Of a stretch of DNA of 26,398 nt, positions 15,941 through 23,467 are shown piece by piece. The stretch comes from a virus. The notes below the pieces were generated by a model, which searched no databases, had not been told where the DNA came from, and saw only the letters and a list, made by a program, of their open reading frames with translations. The position numbers were made by a program, and so were the translations under genes. The stretch covers positions 1-26,398 of the IMG/VR virus record IMGVR_UViG_3300020205_001901; one strand, written 5' to 3'. The stretch's first letter is position 1. Every line of letters starts with the position of its first letter.

Positions 15941-16630
15941 AATAAATGTTTTTAAGACTGGCGACAATCCAGCAAAAATAGAACAAATAAAAGTAAATAG
16001 AGAATGGATGGATGAGACTGCAGACAGACATGCATATAACTGTTTCCCAGTCAGTCTATCTAATACTTTAGGATGGGGAATATCCTTCCCAGAAGACATT
16101 TCTTTTATTTGGGACGGAATATCAGACAGCCAGCCCATACACATTAAAGTACTTTCTGGAGAAAAATATGTTCATACAAATAGGTCTAATGCAACAATAA
16201 GCTTTATAACTGGACTTACATTTAAGACTGATAAGAACACAACAATTCTAACAATGCCAGCCCCCAACTTTTTTATAGATGGAGCACAAGCATTTACAAC
16301 TTTATTAACAACATCATTTTTTCTGGAGAAGTTCCAGTTGTATGGAGAGTCACCTCACCAGGAAAAGTTATAACCGTAAAAGCTGGCACACCAGTTGCCG
16401 TAATACTTCCAATATCACTAAAAGAAATTAATGGATATGAGGTAGATCTTTATGATGGCAAGGGCTATGTCGGATCGGCCTACGATGGAAGAGAATACGG
16501 AATGACAGTAGATAAGATTAATCAGTCTGGCAAGTGGGCGGGTTTCTATAGGAACGCAACTGATCATAAGGGAAAAGTTGTCGGTGAACACGAGACCAAG
16601 ACTTTGAGGCTACGGGTAAATGACAAATAA
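15927..16630 (+). CDS. DUF6065-like protein interrupted by an apparent -1 frameshift
   Basis: The frame from ATG 15927 (or 15933) stops at 16373 after 148 residues, but coding plainly continues in another frame to 16630. The join is a T6 run at 16317-16322. One extra T, or a one-base slip back, gives TSFF then SGEVPVVWRVTSPG...KAGTPVAVILPISLKE, for about 234 residues in all. The first part has NVFKTGDNPAKIE, EWMDETADRHAYNCFPVS and GWGISF, which I recognise as the DUF6065 pattern, an uncharacterised family. The restored protein resembles the next gene's product (MxxPxNxF...FTT...AGTP...ILPI). The same operon of oxygenases flanks it. Either a sequencing error at a homopolymer, a real mutation, or recoding. 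Function unknown; a substrate-binding or modifying partner of the oxygenases is possible. Confidence 0.7.
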
Positions 16631-17348
16631 AATAACATTTCATTCTAATAGACTATACAACATTATTTCTGATTCGTATGCCCCGCAAACTACAAAATCT
16701 TTAATGCCAGAATGGTTTAAGGATGCTCCAAAATTTGAAATTGACCCAAATACCCAGGAGCCATATTTAAATACAGAGGGCGGTCCAGTAAGAACATTTA
16801 GATCATGCCCAGGACTACTTGATATATTTATAAGCGGATATGTTTACGTAACACCATGTAATATAACTTTTAAAAAGAATACAGATGGAACTACTTTTGT
16901 AAAAACGGAAGCTGGCTATGAGGATTTTATAGGAGTGAGACAGCCAATGAAAAGTTTCCCAACACCAATTGGATGCGATGACTATCATTTTCATTGGTAC
17001 CCAAACTGGGCACCATCCGTGCCAGATGGATATAGCGTAATGTACATTCATCCAATAAATAGATTTGATTTACCATTTATTACCACTTCTGCTATAATAG
17101 ATAATGATAAGATGGATACTCCTGGCCTAATGCCATTTTTTCTTAAAAAAGATTTTGAAGGCACTATTCCAGCAGGAACACCTTACATGCAATTAATACC
17201 ATACAAAAGAGAAGACTGGAAGATGGAAAAGAAATTCTATTCTAAAGATGAAATAGAAAAAAGGCACAACCAGCAGGCAAAAAAGTTTAGAACAAAAGAT
17301 GGTGGAGCGTATAAGCTCAACGTCAGGTCTTTAAAGAAATATGAATAG
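16620..17348 (+). CDS. Conserved phage protein related to the DUF6065-like neighbour
   Basis: 242 residues, start overlapping the restored end of the previous gene by 11 bases. No membrane helix. It contains MPEWFKDAPKFE, RSCPGLLDIFISGYVYVTP, HFHWYPNWAPSVPDGYSVMY, HPINRFDLPFITTSAIIDND and IPAGTPYMQLIPYKREDW. Several of these align by eye with the DUF6065-like product (CP.., MxxPxN..., FTT, AGTPxxxILPI), so the two probably share a fold. The C-terminus is lysine-rich. I know such proteins only as uncharacterised phage genes that occur beside 2-oxoglutarate oxygenases or structural genes. Its position between dioxygenases 2 and 3 suggests a common pathway. Confidence 0.7.
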   Translation: MTNKITFHSNRLYNIISDSYAPQTTKSLMPEWFKDAPKFEIDPNTQEPYLNTEGGPVRTFRSCPGLLDIFISGYVYVTPCNITFKKNTDGTTFVKTEAGYEDFIGVRQPMKSFPTPIGCDDYHFHWYPNWAPSVPDGYSVMYIHPINRFDLPFITTSAIIDNDKMDTPGLMPFFLKKDFEGTIPAGTPYMQLIPYKREDWKMEKKFYSKDEIEKRHNQQAKKFRTKDGGAYKLNVRSLKKYE

Positions 17349-17355
17349 GTGAAAA

Positions 17356-18030
17356 ATGGAATATACAAAAAGAGCTAGGTTTGCAAGAATGTCAATTACC
17401 CCATCTGGTCATTTCGGTAACTCCCCAGATAATGTAGTAGAGCTAGAAGACATGGTTACGCTAGAAGAACAAGAATATCTTTTAAATTTTGCAAGAAACA
17501 ATAAAATTTGGGATGTTACAGAATCACAGTGGAATGAAAACGGAAATATTATTTATGACCACCGAGTATGGGAAGATAGAGTTGCAACCAAAGACTCTTT
17601 GATGAAAGCTGACCCAGAAGTTGTTAGAATATTAAACCTTGTTATAAAAAGAATGACTCCGCATATTAGAGAAAAGTTTGATGTTGAAGTTTCACCAACT
17701 GACGCAGCCATAGTAAGATGGCCAGTAGGAGCAATGCAATTCCCACATGCAGATAAAGAGCTACACGAAGGCCCAGATGCGGGAACAGAGAATGAGTTTC
17801 CTTGGTATGACATAGGAACCGTATTCTATCTGAACGATGATTACGAAGGCGGAGAGCTATTCTTTCCATTGCAAAATATAAAATTTAAGCCAAAGCCAAG
17901 GGCTGCATATTTTTTCCCAGGAGATAAGAACTATATTCATGGGGTAACAAAAGTAACAAGCGGAACAAGATATACCGCACCATTCTTTTGGACAATAACT
18001 AGATTAGGTAGAGTAGACAATGACAAATAA
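17356..18030 (+). CDS. P4H-like 2-oxoglutarate/Fe(II) dioxygenase 3
   Basis: 224 residues, AGGTG just ahead of the ATG. Iron triad H131-x-D133 and H195, with R205 (GTRYT) for 2-oxoglutarate. FYLNDDYEGGELFFP and FKPKPRAAYFFPG are the core signature. This copy uses Arg where dioxygenases 1 and 2 use Lys, and has an insert between the HxD and the core (HEGPDAGTENEFPWYD). It has the most typical prolyl-4-hydroxylase look of the set. Its last 11 bases overlap the next gene. Substrate unknown. Confidence 0.9.
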   Translation: MEYTKRARFARMSITPSGHFGNSPDNVVELEDMVTLEEQEYLLNFARNNKIWDVTESQWNENGNIIYDHRVWEDRVATKDSLMKADPEVVRILNLVIKRMTPHIREKFDVEVSPTDAAIVRWPVGAMQFPHADKELHEGPDAGTENEFPWYDIGTVFYLNDDYEGGELFFPLQNIKFKPKPRAAYFFPGDKNYIHGVTKVTSGTRYTAPFFWTITRLGRVDNDK

Positions 18031-18802
18031 CTACGAGTATACATCTTTTGAGCTTTTGCCAAATGTAAGAATATACCAAGGGCTTCTCCCAGATGCTGAC
18101 GAGCTTTATAGAATCATGAAAGAGTCAGATCACGATGCAGAAGGCAGATACTATTTAAGAAATTGGGACGAATGGTCAATATTTGGAACGTACTCTCAGC
18201 AAAAACATAATGAGGATGAGCCTAGAGAATTTGGCCCAAGATATGATGAAGAGAAGATGCTTTCAGATAGAGTCTATGAGGCTTATAATACTGCCATCGA
18301 GGATTATAAAAAGACATACGGGATTGTGTTGCCAGAATCAGCTAAACTGATGACATCATCTTTTTCAAAATATGATGCAAATGTTGATACAATGGGCAAT
18401 GAAATGTCAATGCAGTACCACACAGACTTTATTATTTCAGAAAGAGATATGCCTGGTCCAAAGTTTTTGCTTACATGTACAACATACATCAATGATGATT
18501 ATGAGGGTGGAGATATTGAGTTTTATGTAGGAGAAGAATACTTCCCTCATAAGCCAAAAGCTGGAGACATCCTTGTATTCCCTTCACAAGATCCTTATTT
18601 CCATGGAGTAAGAACAATTAGAAATGGCAACAAGTTCTTTATAAGAAACTTTATCCAATACTATTATGATGGTCACCCACAATGGATTGCAAATCAAAAG
18701 CACTATGGAGCTTATACATGGGCCAAGATGGAGCAAAAAAGAATTGAAAGAGAAAACCCAGCAAACATGAGATATTCTGAAAGAAAGAATTTAGGATACT
18801 GA
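18020..18802 (+). CDS. P4H-like 2-oxoglutarate/Fe(II) dioxygenase 4
   Basis: 260 residues, the longest of the six; start overlaps the upstream stop by 11 bases. H134-x-D136 (YHTD), H195 (PYFHGV) and K205 (GNKFF) form the active site, with TYINDDYEGGDIEF and HKPKAGDILVFPS between. A C-terminal extension after residue 215 is rich in basic and aromatic residues (YYDGHPQW, then WAKMEQKRIEREN) and is absent from the others, possibly a substrate or partner contact. Cytoplasmic; substrate unknown. One base separates it from the next gene. Confidence 0.88.
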   Translation: MTNNYEYTSFELLPNVRIYQGLLPDADELYRIMKESDHDAEGRYYLRNWDEWSIFGTYSQQKHNEDEPREFGPRYDEEKMLSDRVYEAYNTAIEDYKKTYGIVLPESAKLMTSSFSKYDANVDTMGNEMSMQYHTDFIISERDMPGPKFLLTCTTYINDDYEGGDIEFYVGEEYFPHKPKAGDILVFPSQDPYFHGVRTIRNGNKFFIRNFIQYYYDGHPQWIANQKHYGAYTWAKMEQKRIERENPANMRYSERKNLGY

Positions 18803-18803
18803 C

Positions 18804-19502
18804 ATGCCAATTCCAAAAATAAGAGATGAATTCTTTATAGTAGAAAATTTTGTAGATCAAAAAACCTGCTCTGCTATTATAAATTATTTTGATTTTTTGG
18901 TTGAAAACAAGATATTAAAGTGGAATGAGATATCATTTTACGGATCAGAAGCTATGGGATACTGGCCTTCAGACCCTAATTTAAAACTTTTTGGTTTGCC
19001 AGAAGATTTCTTTAATCAGCTCAAAGAAAAAATAAAAGCAAAGACTGAAGAGCTTTTAGGGTTTGAAGTTTCTGAAGTTAGCTACCATGCACAGAGATGG
19101 GTTGAGGGCGCTTTTGCAGACTATCATTCCGACAACTCAGATGAACTTGGGAACCCCACAGCATTTGAAAGAAGTAAGTATGCGGTATTTATTTATTTAA
19201 ATGATGATTTTGAAGGTGGTCACCTAAAGTTTAAAGATAGCGATATCGACATAAAGCCAAAGGTTGGTCTAACTGCAATATTTGCTGGTGGACATACACG
19301 AGAGCATATGGTTACTACAGTAAAGGGTGGCATAAGATATACAATCGGTTCATTTTGGGATGATGCTAGCATAGAATATACTGAAGAGCAGAGAGAAGCT
19401 TGGGCAACAGAATTAAAGGCAGTAAGAGCAGAACAAGAAAAGATTTATAAAAAGTGGGCAACACCAGAAGGCAAACCAGTAATGCCAGAAGGTAGAGAAT
19501 GA
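18804..19502 (+). CDS. P4H-like 2-oxoglutarate/Fe(II) dioxygenase 5
   Basis: 232 residues. The core is H108-x-D110 (YHSD), H168 (REHMV) and R178 (GIRYT), with IYLNDDFEGGHLKF and IKPKVGLTAIFAGG. It is the most divergent copy: the usual IFPS is IFAG, and the HxD lies some 25 residues earlier than in the others because the N-terminal region is shorter. A charged C-terminal tail (about 190-232) may be helical. N-terminus IRDEFFIVENFVDQKTCSAIINYF is typical of P4H-like enzymes. It overlaps the next gene by four bases (ATGA). Substrate unknown. Confidence 0.87.
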   Translation: MPIPKIRDEFFIVENFVDQKTCSAIINYFDFLVENKILKWNEISFYGSEAMGYWPSDPNLKLFGLPEDFFNQLKEKIKAKTEELLGFEVSEVSYHAQRWVEGAFADYHSDNSDELGNPTAFERSKYAVFIYLNDDFEGGHLKFKDSDIDIKPKVGLTAIFAGGHTREHMVTTVKGGIRYTIGSFWDDASIEYTEEQREAWATELKAVRAEQEKIYKKWATPEGKPVMPEGRE

Positions 19503-20116
19503 TAAAAGAGCTTCTTGATAACAACATTTATTATTATAAAAATGTTATTGCCAACCCAAACGAGTTTGTAAAAGAGATCGAAAGGCTAGACAGTCTATCT
19601 CAAGAAAATGCTCATTTAACAAAATGGATGAGATGGACATCAAGCAATGACCCAGATGACATTTTTGGAGAATATAAGTCTGGTGCGTTCACTGCCCCAC
19701 AGCCCAACAACGATGTAGATAAAAGATATGCTTTGATTGTATCTACAATACTTAATGCAATTAATTTGTGCGTAGCAGACTATTCCGAATCCTTAAATAA
19801 AGACTTAGGGTTTTTACCAAACGAAGTTTCAATAAGAAAGTATTTCCCACCAGCCCAAATGGGGCCCCACATAGATTGTGAAGAAGATGACGATGAGGCA
19901 AGACTAACTGCCTCAATTGTTCTTTATTTAAACGATGACTATGTTGGAGGCGACTTGGCATTCCCAGAACAAAACATAAAGATTAAGCCAGAGGCTGGCA
20001 GTCTTGTCATATTCCCTTCAGTAAAACCATATTTTCATGCCTCAACTCCACTTGTTTCTGGCAATAAGTATATGTGCCCAGCATTCATGTTTAAAAGAAG
20101 TAAGATAATTTCATAG
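19499..20116 (+). CDS. P4H-like 2-oxoglutarate/Fe(II) dioxygenase 6
   Basis: 205 residues, start in an ATGA overlap. H124-x-D126 (PHIDC), H180 (YFHAS) and K190 (GNKYM) are in place, with LYLNDDYVGGDLAFP and IKPEAGSLVIFPS. The acidic insert DCEEDDDEARL after the HxD is specific to this copy. As in all six, the distal His and the basic residue are ten positions apart. It is the last gene of the operon: its TAG is followed after one base by the TGGTATAAT that drives the next fibre gene. Confidence 0.88.
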   Translation: MIKELLDNNIYYYKNVIANPNEFVKEIERLDSLSQENAHLTKWMRWTSSNDPDDIFGEYKSGAFTAPQPNNDVDKRYALIVSTILNAINLCVADYSESLNKDLGFLPNEVSIRKYFPPAQMGPHIDCEEDDDEARLTASIVLYLNDDYVGGDLAFPEQNIKIKPEAGSLVIFPSVKPYFHASTPLVSGNKYMCPAFMFKRSKIIS

Positions 20117-20117
20117 G

Positions 20118-20126
20118 TGGTATAAT
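20118..20126 (+). promoter_or_regulatory. Extended -10 promoter TGGTATAAT, leaderless start
   Basis: TGGTATAAT begins two bases after the oxygenase stop codon. The ATG at 20133 is at the predicted +1, and no Shine-Dalgarno site is available between them. No -35 is visible at 16-18 bases. Confidence 0.7.
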
Positions 20127-20132
20127 TAAAAA

Positions 20133-21233
20133 ATGGCAACAGTAGGCGTTAATGGATGGCACTTCCCAAGTTACTCGGATTCACCCGATGTACCTAGGGA
20201 TCTTGGTATTTTAGGCGAAGATATTGCAACATACATAGCAGCACATCCTGGTCCGCAAGGATTAACTGGCCCATCAAATGTTTTAACTGTATCTGAAACA
20301 AATACACTCAGTGCTGGCCAAAATGCATCTGTAACGATTACTGGAACATCCCCATCACAATCTTTAATTTTTAACATTCCAAGAGGACAAGATGGAATTT
20401 TAGGAGGCCCTGGACCGTCTAATGTTTTATCTATTGGAACAGTCACACCAGGAGTAACAGCATCTGCAACTATAACTGGTACATCTCCGTCTCAAGTTTT
20501 AAATTTAGTTTTGCCAAAAGGTGACACAGGAACAACTGGAACAACTGGAGCGCCTGGACCAAAAGGAGACGCAGCGGCAACGATAACAGTAAACTCAACA
20601 ACAACTTCAGCAGCAGGAACTAGTGCCACAGTTACAAATACTGGAACTTCAAGTGATGTCCTATTAAACTTTACTATTCCTCGTGGAGCAGATGGCGCAC
20701 AAGGCATACAGGGCCCAGCAGGCCCAGCAGGATCAAATGCAGTTATAGATCCGATTGCAACAAGAATTGCTTTGCAAACAACAGCAACTTCATCAACTGG
20801 AGTAAACTCATCGTGGTATCCATTCGTAACAAATTCATTTTCTTTAGGCCTACTAGGACCTATTAACTCTGGCCCAGATAACGTTACAAGAGCTTGGAAA
20901 AATATATATTTAAATACAGCAGCAACAGTAATTTCTGACGAAAGAACAAAAGAGAATGTAGCGGCATCAGATTTAGGATTAAGTTTCATCAATAATCTTA
21001 GCCCAGTTAAGTATAATAAAATTGACGGGGACAGAACACATTACGGATTAATTGCACAACAGGTTAAGTCTGTATTAGATGAAGCTAACATTGCAGACTT
21101 TGGCGGTTGGGTAATTTCTGATGTGAATGACCCAGAAGGACAGCAAGCATTAAGATACGAAGAATTTATTTCTCCACTAATTAAAGCAGTCCAAGAACTT
21201 ACAGCAAGAGTAAAATTACTAGAAGAAAAGTAG
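20133..21233 (+). CDS. Collagen-like tail fibre with C-terminal peptidase S74 chaperone
   Basis: 366 residues. After an N-terminal segment (about 1-45) there are three VTxGxxxS(A/V)xI/VT..TSxxxxxxNFxIPRG modules alternating with short collagen-like GXY runs (GDTGTTGTTGAPGPKGDA; GADGAQGIQGPAGPAG). Residues 268-366 are an intramolecular chaperone of the S74 family: S268-D269 in ISDERTKENV, then LGLSFINNLSPVKYN, HYGLIAQQV and EFISPLIKAVQELTARVKLLEEK. These domains trimerise fibres and then cut themselves off at the Ser-Asp site. The module sequence at 20664-20696 is identical over 33 bases to 5452-5484 in the long collagen-like fibre. Probably leaderless. It immediately follows the oxygenase operon. 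Confidence 0.9.
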   Translation: MATVGVNGWHFPSYSDSPDVPRDLGILGEDIATYIAAHPGPQGLTGPSNVLTVSETNTLSAGQNASVTITGTSPSQSLIFNIPRGQDGILGGPGPSNVLSIGTVTPGVTASATITGTSPSQVLNLVLPKGDTGTTGTTGAPGPKGDAAATITVNSTTTSAAGTSATVTNTGTSSDVLLNFTIPRGADGAQGIQGPAGPAGSNAVIDPIATRIALQTTATSSTGVNSSWYPFVTNSFSLGLLGPINSGPDNVTRAWKNIYLNTAATVISDERTKENVAASDLGLSFINNLSPVKYNKIDGDRTHYGLIAQQVKSVLDEANIADFGGWVISDVNDPEGQQALRYEEFISPLIKAVQELTARVKLLEEK

Positions 21234-21240
21234 GTTCGGG

Positions 21241-23070
21241 ATGTCATACAAAAGCGTAGTCTTAAATGACCACCCAACATCATTCTACCTGCTAGACGAA
21301 GTTATATCTGGAACAACAGTATCCTACGATGCACTTAGAACTCAATACTCCACATACGCAGACTTAAGAGATAATGGCATATCTTATGCAAACTTAGGCG
21401 GAGCAGTAGTTTATGACTATTCAGGAAGCGGCAACAACGGAGTCTCATTTAACTCATCAAATTCAATACTAATGCCACTTGTGCCAGGATCTATATCTGG
21501 AACTAAGATGAACTCAGATACAAAAATAATATATGATACGCCAGGAATGGCAACGTCTATATATAAGAATAATCCATTTTCTATAGACTTCTGGTTTAAG
21601 CCACCACAAAATTCTACAAATGAAATACCATTGGCATTCGATACATCTAATTTAATTGGACTAACCTATAAAGACGGCAACGTATTATTTTATATAGGGT
21701 CGGCAATTGCAATAGCTAAAATAGAAAAAACTTCTGCATCGTATATATCTGCGGTGTATAACGGATCTTCAATTTTGTTATATGTAAATGGAATCAATAA
21801 ATCAACAAAGAGTGTCTCAGAAGAGTATCCTTTTGATAGCCAGACAGTTTCTTTTATGTCTGGACCATCGGATGAAGTCGAGCCATTTGTGATAGATTGT
21901 GTTGCATTCTATAGATATGCCTTATCAGAAAGCAAAATACAAAATCATTATGACTCTGGTTCATATGAGCTAAATCATTTGCAAATAGTAGAGCCAGACG
22001 GCGGAGTTTTGTTCACGCTAAATCATTCAAAAATAATGCCAGTTAAACAGTACTACTATCCATCTGCAATCAAATGGTCAGAATTAACCAGTGGCGATGC
22101 CATACTGTCTATAGACCACGACTACATAACATTTGCAAAAACAGATACAGCCCAGTCAGCCAGCTTTAGCTTTACACAAGAAATATTAGTGCCTTCAGGA
22201 ATTGGAATAAATAGCTCACAGCTAACCTACTCCCCAGACTACGACAACATATCTGTTGAAATTAGTTTAGATGGCCTTACTGATTGGCAGCCTTGTCAAA
22301 ACAACAAGTCTTTGCCCTACTTCAGCAAAAATGATTTAACAACAAATGAGCGTGTATATATCAAAACAACAATGTCATCTGACGACACGTCTTTTGACAT
22401 TCCAAAAATTGAATCTCTTTCAATTGATTTCTTTAATAACTTAGACTACTATGCAGACAATTCTGGAGATAGAATATATTCAGATCAAGACTATGACCTG
22501 TCTAGATATAACGAAAGAATCCTGTCTTATAACAAAAACAATGGGCTCTCCATGCATGATATTGGCGGGTTTAATGTAGACTCTACAGTAGCAACAAGAA
22601 GCATTGAAATGATATATACCCCTGGCTCTGGCAGAAATGTTTTATTCTCAAATGGATCTAAGATATTTGAATGGTCACCTGATGGCACTATAAATAAAAG
22701 CGGAGTGTCTGAAATATATGTAAACGGACAAAATGTGACAAGCCAGACAAATGTCTCAAATTGCTTTACGGTTGGGTTTCCACATCACATAGTCATCACC
22801 CTATCAAGTGCCACTTCTGGCATAATTAAAATCAATCAGAATGTTGGCGGGACTGTATATGGGGTAGGATCCAAGTATAACAATATAGCCATCTACCCGT
22901 CAGTATTGACATCTGGACAAATATTAAGGCATTATAACTATTATATTGGCAATTGGTCAAATTCTGTTGGCTCGGAACAGCTCTCCATAGCAGAATCTAC
23001 ATCAGGGAATGACTTAACCCCTTACTCGGTTTACTCTATTGAATTTGCTAGTTCAAATATTGTAATTTAG
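21241..23070 (+). CDS. LamG/concanavalin-like tail protein
   Basis: 609 residues, no strong ribosome site (GGTTCGGG upstream), eight bases after the fibre stop. Residues about 5-240 show a laminin-G/jelly-roll pattern: FYLLDE, VYDYSGSGNNGV, NPFSIDFWFKPP, ISAVYNGSSILLYVNGI, then IDCVAFYRYALSESKIQNHY. A second copy sits near 430-600 (IEMIYTPGSG...HHIVITLSSA...YNNIAIYPSVLTSGQILRHYNYY). The middle (about 245-420) is beta-rich with DISVEISLDGLTDWQP-like strands. Such domains bind carbohydrates or surface polymers on phage tails. A receptor-binding or minor tail role is inferred; the ligand is unknown. Confidence 0.75.
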   Translation: MSYKSVVLNDHPTSFYLLDEVISGTTVSYDALRTQYSTYADLRDNGISYANLGGAVVYDYSGSGNNGVSFNSSNSILMPLVPGSISGTKMNSDTKIIYDTPGMATSIYKNNPFSIDFWFKPPQNSTNEIPLAFDTSNLIGLTYKDGNVLFYIGSAIAIAKIEKTSASYISAVYNGSSILLYVNGINKSTKSVSEEYPFDSQTVSFMSGPSDEVEPFVIDCVAFYRYALSESKIQNHYDSGSYELNHLQIVEPDGGVLFTLNHSKIMPVKQYYYPSAIKWSELTSGDAILSIDHDYITFAKTDTAQSASFSFTQEILVPSGIGINSSQLTYSPDYDNISVEISLDGLTDWQPCQNNKSLPYFSKNDLTTNERVYIKTTMSSDDTSFDIPKIESLSIDFFNNLDYYADNSGDRIYSDQDYDLSRYNERILSYNKNNGLSMHDIGGFNVDSTVATRSIEMIYTPGSGRNVLFSNGSKIFEWSPDGTINKSGVSEIYVNGQNVTSQTNVSNCFTVGFPHHIVITLSSATSGIIKINQNVGGTVYGVGSKYNNIAIYPSVLTSGQILRHYNYYIGNWSNSVGSEQLSIAESTSGNDLTPYSVYSIEFASSNIVI

Positions 23071-23091
23071 TGTACTATCTGTTACAAAATA

Positions 23092-23120
23092 TGGACTTTG
23101 GCACCAGATAATGGTATGAT
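23092..23120 (+). promoter_or_regulatory. Probable promoter for the head module
   Basis: TGGACT (23092-23097), 17-base spacer, TATGAT (23115-23120) with TG extension (TGGTATGAT). The ATG at 23129 would be about +2 or +3, so this too is near-leaderless. It marks the boundary between tail-appendage and head genes. Confidence 0.6.
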
Positions 23121-23128
23121 TATGGTCT

Positions 23129-23467
23129 ATGGATATCTTAAAGAAAAATACGAGAATTGTTGAAGAGACAACCCTAGGAATCTATGTCTGGGAAATGCCA
23201 GATGGCAGATGGATTGGAGATGACGATGGGAATTTTCTTTCGATCACGTCAATCAAAGGCAATAGATCCAGAATCGATGCTTTGGCTAGAGAAGTTCGCT
23301 CATATGGTATTGACGAAGGCCAACCCAAGTTCCTATCTGGCCGCAGAAAAATTAATGACGAAGAGCTTGCAGAGCAAGAACAAAGACTTAAGTGGGGACT
23401 CCCACCAGACCCATATGATATCGGAGTCTATAAAGACGCAGTACTAAGAGGCGGTAAAGTACAATGA
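23129..23467 (+). CDS. Conserved small phage protein upstream of portal
   Basis: 112 residues, no visible Shine-Dalgarno site; probably leaderless. Contains GIYVWEMPDGRWIGDDDGNFLSI, IDEGQPKFLSGRRKINDEE and GLPPDPYDIG, a pattern I associate with uncharacterised proteins coded next to portal genes in aquatic phages. Charged, soluble, no known catalytic motif. Its TGA overlaps an ATG (23464) that is the likely portal start. It may act in head assembly or packaging; this rests on context only. Confidence 0.7.
   Translation: MDILKKNTRIVEETTLGIYVWEMPDGRWIGDDDGNFLSITSIKGNRSRIDALAREVRSYGIDEGQPKFLSGRRKINDEELAEQEQRLKWGLPPDPYDIGVYKDAVLRGGKVQ

Noticed and set aside
23184-23447. Overlapping + strand frame of 87 codons
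   Set aside because: Lies wholly inside the conserved 112-residue gene in another frame, with no independent ribosome site or motif.
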